From Candidatus Altimarinota bacterium (GTDB taxonomy: Bacteria; Patescibacteriota; Gracilibacteria; RBG-16-42-10): a DNA stretch of 14,365 nt. A model generated the notes under the pieces. It saw only the letters and a program-made list of their open reading frames with translations, did no database searches and was not told the origin of the DNA. The stretch covers positions 1 through 14,365 of the forward strand of contig JAGNZB010000027.1 of the NCBI GenBank assembly GCA_017984655.1. The letters run 5' to 3'. Position numbers and translations under genes: made by a program. Numbering within the stretch: position 1 is the first letter of the stretch; each line of letters opens with the position of its first letter. Positions 1-6,403 of the stretch are shown here, in pieces.

Positions 1-450
1 GCGCATTACTATACAATCCAATGCTTGTGCAGGCTGCCCTGCCAAGAACTGCAGCATATCCTGACAACGATATCGTAAAACTTGCTCACAAGCTTCATTG
101 CCAGTGTCGACTAAATACTGATGTGCTAAGTCCAACATTGTCTGTGCCGCATCAACCCAATAAACACAATGCGGCTTTGGATCTGACAACAGTTCCCTCC
201 ACACTCTCTGATAAAACTCCGGATGAGCCCCAGCACCAAGGTCAGCAATAGCAATAGGCTGGGTACGATGAAAAGCGAGCACTAACTTTGCAATCAAAAT
301 ATCAGTAATCCCTGCTAAATGAGTATATTTTTCATTGGTAGCTTCTCGATGCGCAAAAAGAGCAGCAACATCATGCGCCCTATACATACGTAGTGATGCT
401 TCTTGAATGACATCAACAGTCGGTAATACACGGGACAACTCTTCAAGCAT
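1..450 (-). CDS. SAM-dependent class I methyltransferase, C-terminus cut by window edge
   Basis: The 150 visible codons read leftward off the window, so the C-terminus is missing. The fold is that of a class I methyltransferase, which transfers a methyl group from S-adenosylmethionine. Motif I is DLGAGAH at residues 70-76. An acidic residue follows the second strand (D100 in YWVDAA), another candidate adenine-side acid is D131 in RCQDM, and a beta-4-like strand DCIVM is at 145-149. The substrate cannot be told, because the specificity region lies beyond the edge. The start is secure: ATG at 450 is the only start codon downstream of an in-frame TAG at 478-480. No Shine-Dalgarno sequence precedes it; the upstream bases are T-rich. 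It lies 114 bases downstream of the DUF1761 gene on the same strand, so co-transcription is possible but unproven. Family confidence is good, function unknown. Confidence 0.78.
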   Translation of the reverse strand, partial: MLEELSRVLPTVDVIQEASLRMYRAHDVAALFAHREATNEKYTHLAGITDILIAKLVLAFHRTQPIAIADLGAGAHPEFYQRVWRELLSDPKPHCVYWVDAAQTMLDLAHQYLVDTGNEACEQVLRYRCQDMLQFLAGQPAQALDCIVMR

Positions 451-564
451 AGCAGCGAAAAAGAAAAATAAAGATAACTACACAATCTTTAGACTTCATC
501 TTCGCTGATTCTCATGATTTTTTCAACCCAGACACAACTATACAAAAGAGTGAACAACAACAGG

Positions 565-972
565 TTAACTAACGAAGTACATCAGTACGAGTGTCTCAGC
601 CAGAATTGTGACCAAGAAATTACCGACAGTAATCATAAACAACGACAATGAGCGCCTCTCAAACAACACCATAGATGCTGCAGGAACAACAACAAAACCA
701 AGCCACAACCATGCTGCTACCGTAATAGCACCAACCAAGGTATCAACCCCAACAGCCAAAAACATGTATGCCAATACATATGACATCACAATAGCACCAA
801 GAAACATCCCTACCATTGCAATGATCATTTCACTTTTGACCGGAGCTGGAGTTTTCTTTCCTAGAAGCATTTCTGCTCCCCAACGTTTGCCAAACAACAA
901 AGGTGAATACCACAAACTACCGACGATCATTGCAGCAACAGCAGCTAACAGAACAGCGACATAGTTGATCAT
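565..972 (-). CDS. DUF1761 family small membrane protein
   Basis: This 135-residue, very hydrophobic protein has about four predicted membrane helices (roughly residues 3-25, 48-72, 78-100 and 110-132). The end of the first helix carries GSLWYSPLLFGKRW (18-31), which I recognise as the hallmark of the DUF1761 family. Length and helix count match the family. No biochemical function is known for the family, so none is assigned. The ATG at 972 gives a first helix starting directly at the N-terminus. The 71 bases between it and the divergent gene at 1044 must hold promoters for both, but I see no convincing -35/-10 pair there. An ORF on the opposite strand (608-964) is an antisense shadow with a Thr/Asn-rich, non-protein-like composition. 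Confidence 0.85.
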   Translation of the reverse strand: MINYVAVLLAAVAAMIVGSLWYSPLLFGKRWGAEMLLGKKTPAPVKSEMIIAMVGMFLGAIVMSYVLAYMFLAVGVDTLVGAITVAAWLWLGFVVVPAASMVLFERRSLSLFMITVGNFLVTILAETLVLMYFVS

Positions 973-1043
973 GGATGAGAGTTAATCCAGAAACACTATA
1001 AGATGTTTCGGCGCTGCTCCCAAAAACAAGCGAACCAATCCGA

Positions 1044-2003
1044 TTGACAACAACAGACAAACTACAACCTGCTGAGACTAGCACACTAATAAAAACAAAG
1101 GATCAGACAGAAACATTGAAATTACCACGAGAACGACTTAGTATGTTTGTTGCTCACCAACCTTATAGTATGAAAGAAAGATTCTATCCAAATCAAATAA
1201 TCCCTTTGGCATTGACCGTGGTAGTCTGTGCTATTGGCATTGGCTTGGTCTGGCTTGAGATCGTGCTACTCAATCGATTTGTAGTCAATCGTGAAGTAAT
1301 CATCCCTCAATTACGCTGGGGAGATATCCTGATTGGCTTCACCATCTATATCAAGACAGCTATCGACTTTGCTATTTTCATTGGGCGATTGATGACAAAG
1401 TTTCCTGGCTGGAAGAATCGGATCATGATCGAGATTGGGACAGCGCTAGGAAATATTCTAGGCACGATGAGTATCTTATTACTTTGGGATTTGTTCCGTG
1501 AAGTGAGAGTACTGATGGCGATCATGATTGTGATTGCTGGCTTAGTATTACTACGTATGGCTGAGGAAGGAGTACATCATGTCGAAGAAGACGGCCAAGT
1601 GCTGACCGAAAAACACCGACAGACGCTCCATAAGATCGTCAGTCCTCTAGCAGCGCTTAATCGCTTTTTTGCGCCAGTACTAAATCGTCTAATTCCATCT
1701 ACCAATATAGGCAAAATCGAACAAACTGGTTATTGGAAGCTGTTAATTTTGTCATTTACGGTACCATTTATCTTGGGACTCGATGACTTCGCTGGTTACA
1801 TTCCACTCTTCAATGTAGTCAATGTGATGGGCTTTGCCACCGGAGTTTTCCTCGGACATATGCTACTCAATATCGCGCTTTTCTTATCACCAACAATTAC
1901 TACTAGATTAGTAAAGAACCCAGTGATCGCCATCCTCGGTAGTATCGCATTCATTGGCATTGCTATCTGGGGTTTTGTCGAGGCATTCCACTTAGTTTGG
2001 TAG
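1044..2003 (+). CDS. multi-pass membrane protein, CadD/LysE-superfamily-like transporter (tentative)
   Basis: The 319-residue product has about seven hydrophobic segments (near 52-76, 92-115, 129-149, 155-172, 232-252, 257-282, 293-315) and a polar cytosolic-looking loop at 173-228. The two halves look like an internal duplication: an acidic residue inside a helix with similar surroundings occurs as TAIDFAIFIGRL (105-116) and GLDDFAGYIPL (245-255). The second resembles the G-x-D-N/D...YIPLF signature of cadmium-resistance (CadD) and other LysE-superfamily transporters, which suggests export of a cation or small solute. This rests on motif memory, not a search. The longest frame starts at TTG (1044). 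ATG at 1143 would give 286 residues and remove only a Thr/Lys-rich polar tail, so the start is uncertain. No SD precedes either start. The last 12 bases overlap the convergent flavoprotein gene. Confidence 0.7.
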   Translation: MTTTDKLQPAETSTLIKTKDQTETLKLPRERLSMFVAHQPYSMKERFYPNQIIPLALTVVVCAIGIGLVWLEIVLLNRFVVNREVIIPQLRWGDILIGFTIYIKTAIDFAIFIGRLMTKFPGWKNRIMIEIGTALGNILGTMSILLLWDLFREVRVLMAIMIVIAGLVLLRMAEEGVHHVEEDGQVLTEKHRQTLHKIVSPLAALNRFFAPVLNRLIPSTNIGKIEQTGYWKLLILSFTVPFILGLDDFAGYIPLFNVVNVMGFATGVFLGHMLLNIALFLSPTITTRLVKNPVIAILGSIAFIGIAIWGFVEAFHLVW

Positions 2004-3239
2004 ATACTTCTTGGCTAGAGCTTGACCAGCAATTCTACCGGTAGCCCAAGCAACTTGGAGATTGAAGCCTCCCGTCACACCATCGACATCCAAGAGCTCT
2101 CCGCCAAAATACAAACCGGGACAGACCTTGGAAGCCATAGTTTTGTAATTCACCTCAGTGGTCGGAACACCACCTGCAGTCACGAACTCATCACCAGGAC
2201 GTCGACTAAGCAATGTGATCTTGAGCCCCCCAGTGAATAGATGAACCAAAGCATGTCGGCCAGCCTTGGTCAGCTGATGCATCTCAATACTAGGATCAAG
2301 ATGCGCTAAGGCCAATAAAGCCAGCACTAATCTTTTTGGCAAATACGTATGCAGCACGGTTTGGAGTGACTTGCGTGGAGCAGTCGCCATCAAGTCCAAA
2401 AAGTTAGCCTCCCAATGATCAAAGGTCGCATAGCCCAACGGATAGAGACTAACTACCAAGGGCTGGCTAGCTGTGATCGGCTCAAAAGCAACATGGGCCG
2501 AGAAGGCAAATGTCACTGGCCCAGTAATACCAAAATGAGTAAACAAAAAGGGGCCCTCCACTCTTTTGGACTGATACGCCAAGGCTGCTTGAGGAAGGGC
2601 AATACCACTGAGTTCCTTGCACCATTGATCAGCAGCTTCAAAACTATTCAGTGATGGTCCCAAGGTAGTCACGGTGTGGCCACAGCTCTGAGCAAAAGCA
2701 TATCCGTCCCCAGTAGAACCAGTATGACGGTAGGCATTGCCACCAGTCGTCAAAACAACAGCATCAAACTGATAGACTGACTTCGTGCTGACGAGATCAA
2801 AATACTCCCCAGTTTTCTTCAGTGAAAGGATAGATTCACCAAGATGTACGGTGACTTTGCCTTGAGCAAATAGCCGGACAAACAAAGCGACAATATCTTC
2901 TCCTTTATCTGATTGAGGAAAAACCCGATTATCATCTTCGATCTTGAGAGGCACACCATGCCGCTCAAACCACACCTTGACTCGATCAGGAGGAAAAGCC
3001 GCCAAGGCAGCACGCAAAAATCTTTGACCACGAATATATTTCTGGTTCAGGAGGACAGTATCAGTAATACCGGTCGTCACATTACACCGACCACCACCAC
3101 TAATAATCACCTTTTTACCCAAACTAGGATTCTTCTCGAACAAGTGAATTTCAGCCGGGCAGCCAAGCTCAAGCAAAGTAGCTGCTACCATCATCCCTGC
3201 CGCCCCTCCTCCGATAATTGCAATCCGAGAAGTAGCCAT
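1992..3239 (-). CDS. HI0933/BaiN-type FAD-dependent oxidoreductase
   Basis: This 415-residue flavoprotein belongs to the HI0933-like (YhiN/BaiN) family of predicted NAD(P)/FAD-dependent oxidoreductases. The N-terminal Rossmann dinucleotide-binding motif is GGGAAG at 10-15, followed by an acidic beta-2 end (FEK). The family's GGRCNVT motif is at 49-55, and the C-terminal FAD-contact motif GELLDVDGVTGGFNLQ is at 380-395. Length is normal. The physiological substrate is unknown for most members; BaiN-type relatives have been linked to bile-acid reduction, which need not apply here. I place the start at ATG 3239, two bases after the lipoprotein's TGA. A TTG two codons upstream would overlap that stop. 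The tight junction and lack of an SD imply translational coupling. The 3' end overlaps the convergent membrane-protein gene by 12 bases. Confidence 0.88.
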   Translation of the reverse strand: MATSRIAIIGGGAAGMMVAATLLELGCPAEIHLFEKNPSLGKKVIISGGGRCNVTTGITDTVLLNQKYIRGQRFLRAALAAFPPDRVKVWFERHGVPLKIEDDNRVFPQSDKGEDIVALFVRLFAQGKVTVHLGESILSLKKTGEYFDLVSTKSVYQFDAVVLTTGGNAYRHTGSTGDGYAFAQSCGHTVTTLGPSLNSFEAADQWCKELSGIALPQAALAYQSKRVEGPFLFTHFGITGPVTFAFSAHVAFEPITASQPLVVSLYPLGYATFDHWEANFLDLMATAPRKSLQTVLHTYLPKRLVLALLALAHLDPSIEMHQLTKAGRHALVHLFTGGLKITLLSRRPGDEFVTAGGVPTTEVNYKTMASKVCPGLYFGGELLDVDGVTGGFNLQVAWATGRIAGQALAKKYLPN

Positions 3240-3241
3240 AA

Positions 3242-3799
3242 TCAAGCAGAGATCTTGGCTAGGATCAAAGCAGCTGCCTGCTTCAAGATCGCAGCGGGAT
3301 TACTGTCCACACCCTGAGGATAGGTATAGGTCACAATCAAGAAGCTATTCCCCTGTCGAATGTAGAGCTTTGCAGTCAATTTTTCCTTGCGACCATCCTC
3401 AGCCAATGACTTCGGCCCACTAACAAATGCACGCTCAGCAACATCATCAATGAGAGTAATTGGTCCTTGAGGATTCAACCGCAGCTTTTGCTCGGCAGCA
3501 GCATACAGCTTTTCTGCTTGAGCTAGGTCTCGAGCTAATTTGAGCTCATAGCCGATCAGGCGACGGTCAGGATCAAATATTTTGTCTACAGCATAAGCAC
3601 AATCGTAGCCAGTATAGACATTGGCAATTTTGCTCTGCGAATGTAAATCCAGTCGAGTCTCACTGCCAAAAATAGTAGTCGCCTGCTCCTGTGTCAGAAA
3701 TCGACATTCATCAGGGTTACTAGCCACAACGGGAATAGGTGTACTTTGACCGCACCCACTCAGTATTAGACAGCCAAGAGCGACAAGAAATTTACGCAT
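3242..3799 (-). CDS. small secreted lipoprotein, weakly DUF3558-like
   Basis: The 185-residue product starts with a typical lipoprotein signal: basic MRKF, a hydrophobic core, and the lipobox L13-S14-G15-C16. It should be diacylated on C16 and anchored on the outer face of the cytoplasmic membrane. The mature part has two cysteines, C32 in ECRFLT and C67 in YDCAY, which may form a disulfide. The pattern of an N-terminal Cys with 'LT..ea..iFG' and a later 'CaY' resembles the DUF3558-type lipoproteins; I hold this loosely. No catalytic motif is visible, so function is unknown. It is the middle gene of a minus-strand run: 24 bases after the Nudix stop and two bases before the flavoprotein ATG. 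An extended -10 sequence at the end of the Nudix gene could give it its own transcript. Confidence 0.72.
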   Translation of the reverse strand: MRKFLVALGCLILSGCGQSTPIPVVASNPDECRFLTQEQATTIFGSETRLDLHSQSKIANVYTGYDCAYAVDKIFDPDRRLIGYELKLARDLAQAEKLYAAAEQKLRLNPQGPITLIDDVAERAFVSGPKSLAEDGRKEKLTAKLYIRQGNSFLIVTYTYPQGVDSNPAAILKQAAALILAKISA

Positions 3800-3822
3800 A
3801 CGACAAATAGTTCAGTGGCCAC

Positions 3823-3831
3823 ACTATACCA
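3823..3831 (-). promoter_or_regulatory. possible extended -10 promoter for the lipoprotein-flavoprotein pair
   Basis: Read on the minus strand, the sequence is TGGTATAGT, a TG-N extended -10 followed by a 5/6 match to TATAAT. It straddles the last codon and stop of the Nudix gene. A transcript from it would start near 3816, giving a leader of about 16 bases before the lipoprotein ATG. No good -35 lies at the proper distance, which extended -10 promoters can tolerate. Moderate to low confidence from one short motif. Confidence 0.33.
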
Positions 3832-4255
3832 TAGCAGAGCCATAATGCTCGACTAAGTATTCATAAATACGCAGACGTCCATGCGCAGGCATCAACTCCG
3901 TCATGGAGGCAAACTCTGCCCAATTCTTCCACACGGGCACATAGCGATTGGTGCTAGTCATCCGCTCTTTCTCAGGACCACCAATCTGCACATCACCATA
4001 AAAATCCGTAATCAAAAACCAATATTCATGACGAGCACCATTCTCCAGTTCAAACAAGAGCTCCGGTGAGCGCGCAATCAAGTTGAACTCTTCTGCCACT
4101 TCACGAATCACCGCAGTTACCGGATCCTCCCCTTCCTCAATCGTACCACCACCAAACACATAATAATGCTCAGCCTCCTTGAACCGTTCCATCAACAGTA
4201 CTTCATGTCCCCGCAGAATCACAGCCGTTGCCCGAGGGCCACTTGGAATAAACAC
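3824..4255 (-). CDS. Nudix hydrolase
   Basis: This 143-residue protein belongs to the Nudix superfamily, which hydrolyses nucleoside diphosphates linked to another group, using Mg2+. The Nudix box GX5EX7REUXEEXGU is present at 37-59: G37, E43, R51-E52, V53, the metal-binding pair E55-E56, and L59. The usual glycine at box position 22 is Asn (N58), a tolerated change. Length fits a single-domain enzyme, and the Tyr-rich strand before the box (YYVFGGG) is typical. The substrate (dNTP, sugar nucleotide, Ap4A, RNA cap or other) cannot be read from the sequence. The start is GTG at 4255; no ATG fits upstream in frame. It is first in a minus-strand run with the lipoprotein and flavoprotein. A TATCAT box at 4280-4285 on the same strand is a weak -10 candidate without a matching -35. 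Confidence 0.88.
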   Translation of the reverse strand: MFIPSGPRATAVILRGHEVLLMERFKEAEHYYVFGGGTIEEGEDPVTAVIREVAEEFNLIARSPELLFELENGARHEYWFLITDFYGDVQIGGPEKERMTSTNRYVPVWKNWAEFASMTELMPAHGRLRIYEYLVEHYGSAMV

Positions 4256-4389
4256 AAAGAGAAGATTTAGTGGACAGTGATGATAGGCTGACTTGGGAAA
4301 AGAAGCGAATGTTGGATTAATGAAAATGTAATTAATTGTTAATTAGTAATTAGAAATTAGTAATTTTTTGGTGGGGAACTTTTCCCTTT

Positions 4390-4466
4390 CCTTTTACTTT
4401 CACATTCACCTTTCATGAGCGAAAAATTCCGGAAAGAAACGTAAAGGTAAAAGTGAAGGTAAAGGT
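4390..4466. repeat. imperfect hairpin, pyrimidine arm and purine arm (repeat module A, copy 1)
   Basis: The left arm 4390-4413 (pyrimidine-rich) pairs with the right arm 4443-4466 (purine-rich, GGTAAA/GTGAAGG units) at 19 of 24 positions around a loop of 29 bases. The loop edge ACCTTTCATGAGCGA (4408-4422) recurs exactly, in reverse complement, at 14254-14268 in the second copy. The arms carry opposite strand bias, so a transcript in either direction could fold. Confidence 0.65.
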
Positions 4467-4498
4467 AAAATGAGCTGAGTGGGGGGGGAGAAAGTGGG

Positions 4499-4560
4499 GA
4501 ACCGAGATACTCGGCAAGATCCTTCGGCTGCGCTCAGGACGGCGGGCTGTGAGGCAGCCC
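4499..4560. repeat. CCGAGATACTCGG / GATCCTTC palindromic repeat (module B, copy 1)
   Basis: CCGAGATACTCGG (4502-4514) is a 5-bp stem with a 3-base loop. It is followed by GATCCTTCGGCTGCGCTCAG, whose flanking ATCCT and AGGA ends form a second small palindrome, then a perfect 6-bp hairpin GGGCTG-TGAGG-CAGCCC (4544-4560). The block 4499-4525 matches 14325-14351 in 26 of 27 bases in the same orientation. I recognise the GATCCTTCGGCTGCGCTCAGGA type from memory as a dispersed intergenic repeat of many environmental bacterial genomes; this was not checked. Confidence 0.7.
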
Positions 4561-4625
4561 CTGAGACCCAATTCATAATTACCAATCCCTAATTACTAAT
4601 TAAGAGCCGTCTTCCCATCCCCCAT

Positions 4626-4653
4626 TTGTAATTTGTAATTTATAATTTATAAT
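4626..4653 (+). promoter_or_regulatory. possible promoter of the ABC exporter operon
   Basis: TTGTAA (4626-4631, 4/6 match to TTGACA) and TATAAT (4648-4653, perfect) are 16 bases apart. Both are made by the 7-base tandem repeat. Transcription would start near 4660, giving a leader of about 28 bases before the ATG at 4688. The A/T-rich repeat context makes chance matches easy, so confidence is low to moderate. Confidence 0.38.
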
Positions 4654-4654
4654 T
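4627..4654. repeat. four tandem 7-base units ahead of the exporter genes
   Basis: The units are TGTAATT, TGTAATT, TATAATT, TATAATT without spacers. The unit creates TATAAT boxes, so changes in copy number could alter promoter spacing. Confidence 0.7.
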
Positions 4655-4687
4655 CCCCCACGCCTTCTTTCCGCTGTTACCCTATTT

Positions 4688-6400
4688 ATGCCACCAAAGT
4701 CTCCTTCTATCTTTACGATTTTCCGTCCTTACTGGAAGCTGATCATTCCACTGCTGGTAATTACGGTCTTGGCCAATGGGATCACGATTGTTTTGCCCAA
4801 GATTATTGCGGGTTATATCGATCAATATCAAGCGACACAGGTGATTCCAGTCAGCTTGATTCTATGGGTCCTGCTCGGCATCACTTTGATCGTTGCAATC
4901 CTCACGCTAGGTCAATCAGCACTAGCTAGTTATGCTTCTGAAAAAGTAGCATTTGATCTGAGAAAAGATCTGAGCAAAAAGATTGCTAATCAGAGCTTTC
5001 ATTACGTTAGTACCGTGAGTGTAGCCAAACTACTGACGGTGATGACCAGTGATGTCGACAATGTCAAAAACTTAATTTCTCAAGGACTCGTAGCAATTTT
5101 TTCTGCAGTCTTGATCCTAGTTGGTAGCGCCATCGCCCTACTCGTGATCAATAGCAAACTAGCACTACTGACACTGGCAGTCCTTCCCCTACTCGTGATC
5201 AGCTTTATGTTTATCTTTGGCCGTATCGGTAAGTTATTCCGCCAGAACCAAGAGAACTTGGAGCGAATTAATCGCGTCGTCAATGAAAGCATCGTCGCTT
5301 CGAGCTTGATCCGTGTCCTCAATTCACAATCAGAAGAAATCAACAAATTCGATAAGGTGAATAGTACCAGCACCAATATTGGGATTGCTATCGTCAAAGG
5401 TTTCGCATCTTTGATTCCAATCATCAACGTGATTGCCAATAGCACAATTCTAATTATCCTTTGGTACGGTGGCCAAGATGTGATTCGTGGTGATATGACA
5501 CTGGGAGATTTCTCAGCATTCTTCGCCTACACTAGCATGTTGATCATGCCAATTTTCATTATAGCCTTCATTAGTAATGCGCTCTCTCGTTCATTTATCG
5601 CTTGGCAAAGAATCAGTGAGGTTCTAGAAAGCCCAGTCACCAACAACTTCGGCAACCTCACTAGTGAGATCAAGGGCAGTATCGATTTTGACCACGTATC
5701 ACTAGCCTATGGCAACAAAACCGTGCTCAAAGCTATCTCTTTTACAATCAAACCAGGTACTAAGAATGCCATTGTGGGACCGATCTCTGCTGGTAAGACC
5801 CAGATCCTTTACTTGTTAGCAGGCTTAGTCGACCCCACCAGCGGCACAATCAAACTAGAAGGAAATGTGCTCAATGAATACAGCCGAGAAGCCCTACAGA
5901 AATCGATCGGCTTAGTTTTCCAAGATAGCAGTATTCTCAATGCCACACTGCGCGAAAATATTCAACTGGCTGAGAGCAGTGATAGTGCCGCAATTGAGAA
6001 AGCAATCGAGACCGCACAGCTCAGTGACTTGATCAATTCTTTGCCCCAAGGTCTCGACACACCAATCAATGAGCGCGGTAGCAACTTATCCGGAGGTCAA
6101 AAGCAAAGACTAATGTTGGCACGAGCATTGGCACTCAATCCCAAGATCTTGCTTCTCGACGACTTCACTGCCCGAGTCGATCAAGCAACAGAACAAGCAA
6201 TCTTGAACGCCATCGAAATGAATTATCCCAATCTCACCCTACTTTCTATCACGCAAAAAATCAGACCAATTGAAAAATACGATCAAATCATCGTCCTCAT
6301 GGAAGGCGAAGTAGTCGCAGTCGGCACTCATGAAGAACTCTTAGAGCAGTCATTGGAATACAAACAAATCAGTGAATCCCAAAAAAGCTCTGAATCATAA
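4688..6400 (+). CDS. heterodimeric ABC exporter subunit with degenerate ATP site
   Basis: The 570-residue protein has six membrane helices (ABC_membrane type, about residues 17-300) fused to a C-terminal nucleotide-binding domain, the half-transporter layout of type IV ABC exporters. Its signature LSGGQ (467-471), A-loop Tyr (Y341) and Q-loop Gln (Q412) are intact. Its own ATP-site residues are degraded: Walker A reads GPISAGKT (364-371) with Ser where Gly is expected, Walker B ends LLLDD (488-492) with Asp 492 replacing the catalytic Glu, and the H-loop His is Gln (Q523). This is expected for the subunit forming the non-hydrolysing site of a heterodimer. It should pair with the next gene product, which starts 3 bases after its stop. 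The exported substrate (lipid, drug, peptide) cannot be read. No SD precedes the ATG. Confidence 0.92.
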   Translation: MPPKSPSIFTIFRPYWKLIIPLLVITVLANGITIVLPKIIAGYIDQYQATQVIPVSLILWVLLGITLIVAILTLGQSALASYASEKVAFDLRKDLSKKIANQSFHYVSTVSVAKLLTVMTSDVDNVKNLISQGLVAIFSAVLILVGSAIALLVINSKLALLTLAVLPLLVISFMFIFGRIGKLFRQNQENLERINRVVNESIVASSLIRVLNSQSEEINKFDKVNSTSTNIGIAIVKGFASLIPIINVIANSTILIILWYGGQDVIRGDMTLGDFSAFFAYTSMLIMPIFIIAFISNALSRSFIAWQRISEVLESPVTNNFGNLTSEIKGSIDFDHVSLAYGNKTVLKAISFTIKPGTKNAIVGPISAGKTQILYLLAGLVDPTSGTIKLEGNVLNEYSREALQKSIGLVFQDSSILNATLRENIQLAESSDSAAIEKAIETAQLSDLINSLPQGLDTPINERGSNLSGGQKQRLMLARALALNPKILLLDDFTARVDQATEQAILNAIEMNYPNLTLLSITQKIRPIEKYDQIIVLMEGEVVAVGTHEELLEQSLEYKQISESQKSSES

Positions 6401-6403
6401 AAT

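Larger units (their letters stand above)
4339..4603. repeat. 265-bp element bounded by perfect 15-bp inverted repeats
   Basis: TTAATTAGTAATTAG at 4339-4353 is matched by its exact reverse complement CTAATTACTAATTAA at 4589-4603. Smaller hairpins are nested inside. The layout resembles a non-coding miniature element (MITE-like), but no flanking target-site duplication is obvious. Because the arms are simple A/T-rich sequence, chance or slippage could contribute. Confidence 0.55.
4256..4687. other. 432-base intergenic region packed with repeats
   Basis: This is the divergent gap between the Nudix gene (leftward) and the ABC exporter genes (rightward), the only gene-free stretch over 300 bases. 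From left to right it holds an A/T-rich block of TAATTAG-like units, a pyrimidine/purine hairpin, a run of eight G, the CCGAGATACTCGG palindrome with a GATCCTTC-type hairpin, a GGGCTG/CAGCCC hairpin, the inverted copy of the A/T block, and four 7-base tandem units next to the exporter start. The only ORFs are trivial, such as a 9-codon one at 4415-4444. Promoters for both flanking genes must lie here. Confidence 0.8.

Noticed and set aside
537..542. TATAGT on the minus strand as a promoter for the methyltransferase
   Set aside because: There is no matching -35 or TG extension, and the implied leader of about 80 bases differs from the short leaders seen elsewhere.
608..964. 118-codon plus-strand ORF
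   Set aside because: It lies antisense to the well-supported DUF1761 gene and has a Thr/Asn/Ile-rich composition with no domain-like pattern.
1044..1049. TTGACA as a -35 box
   Set aside because: No -10-like sequence lies 15-19 bases downstream; the TTG is more simply a possible start codon.
3242..3244. UGA recoded as Gly (as in Gracilibacteria or Absconditabacteria)
   Set aside because: The single gene-ending TGA sits at a natural lipoprotein end directly before the flavoprotein start, and no recognised gene needs an in-frame TGA to stay open.
4415..4444. Nine-codon ORF in the intergenic repeat as a small peptide gene
   Set aside because: It lies in the loop and arm of a repeated hairpin, has no ribosome-binding signal and is not preserved as an ORF in the second copy.
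4481..4500. G-quadruplex at the run of eight G
   Set aside because: Only two clear G-runs (eight and four G) are close together; four well-spaced tracts are lacking.
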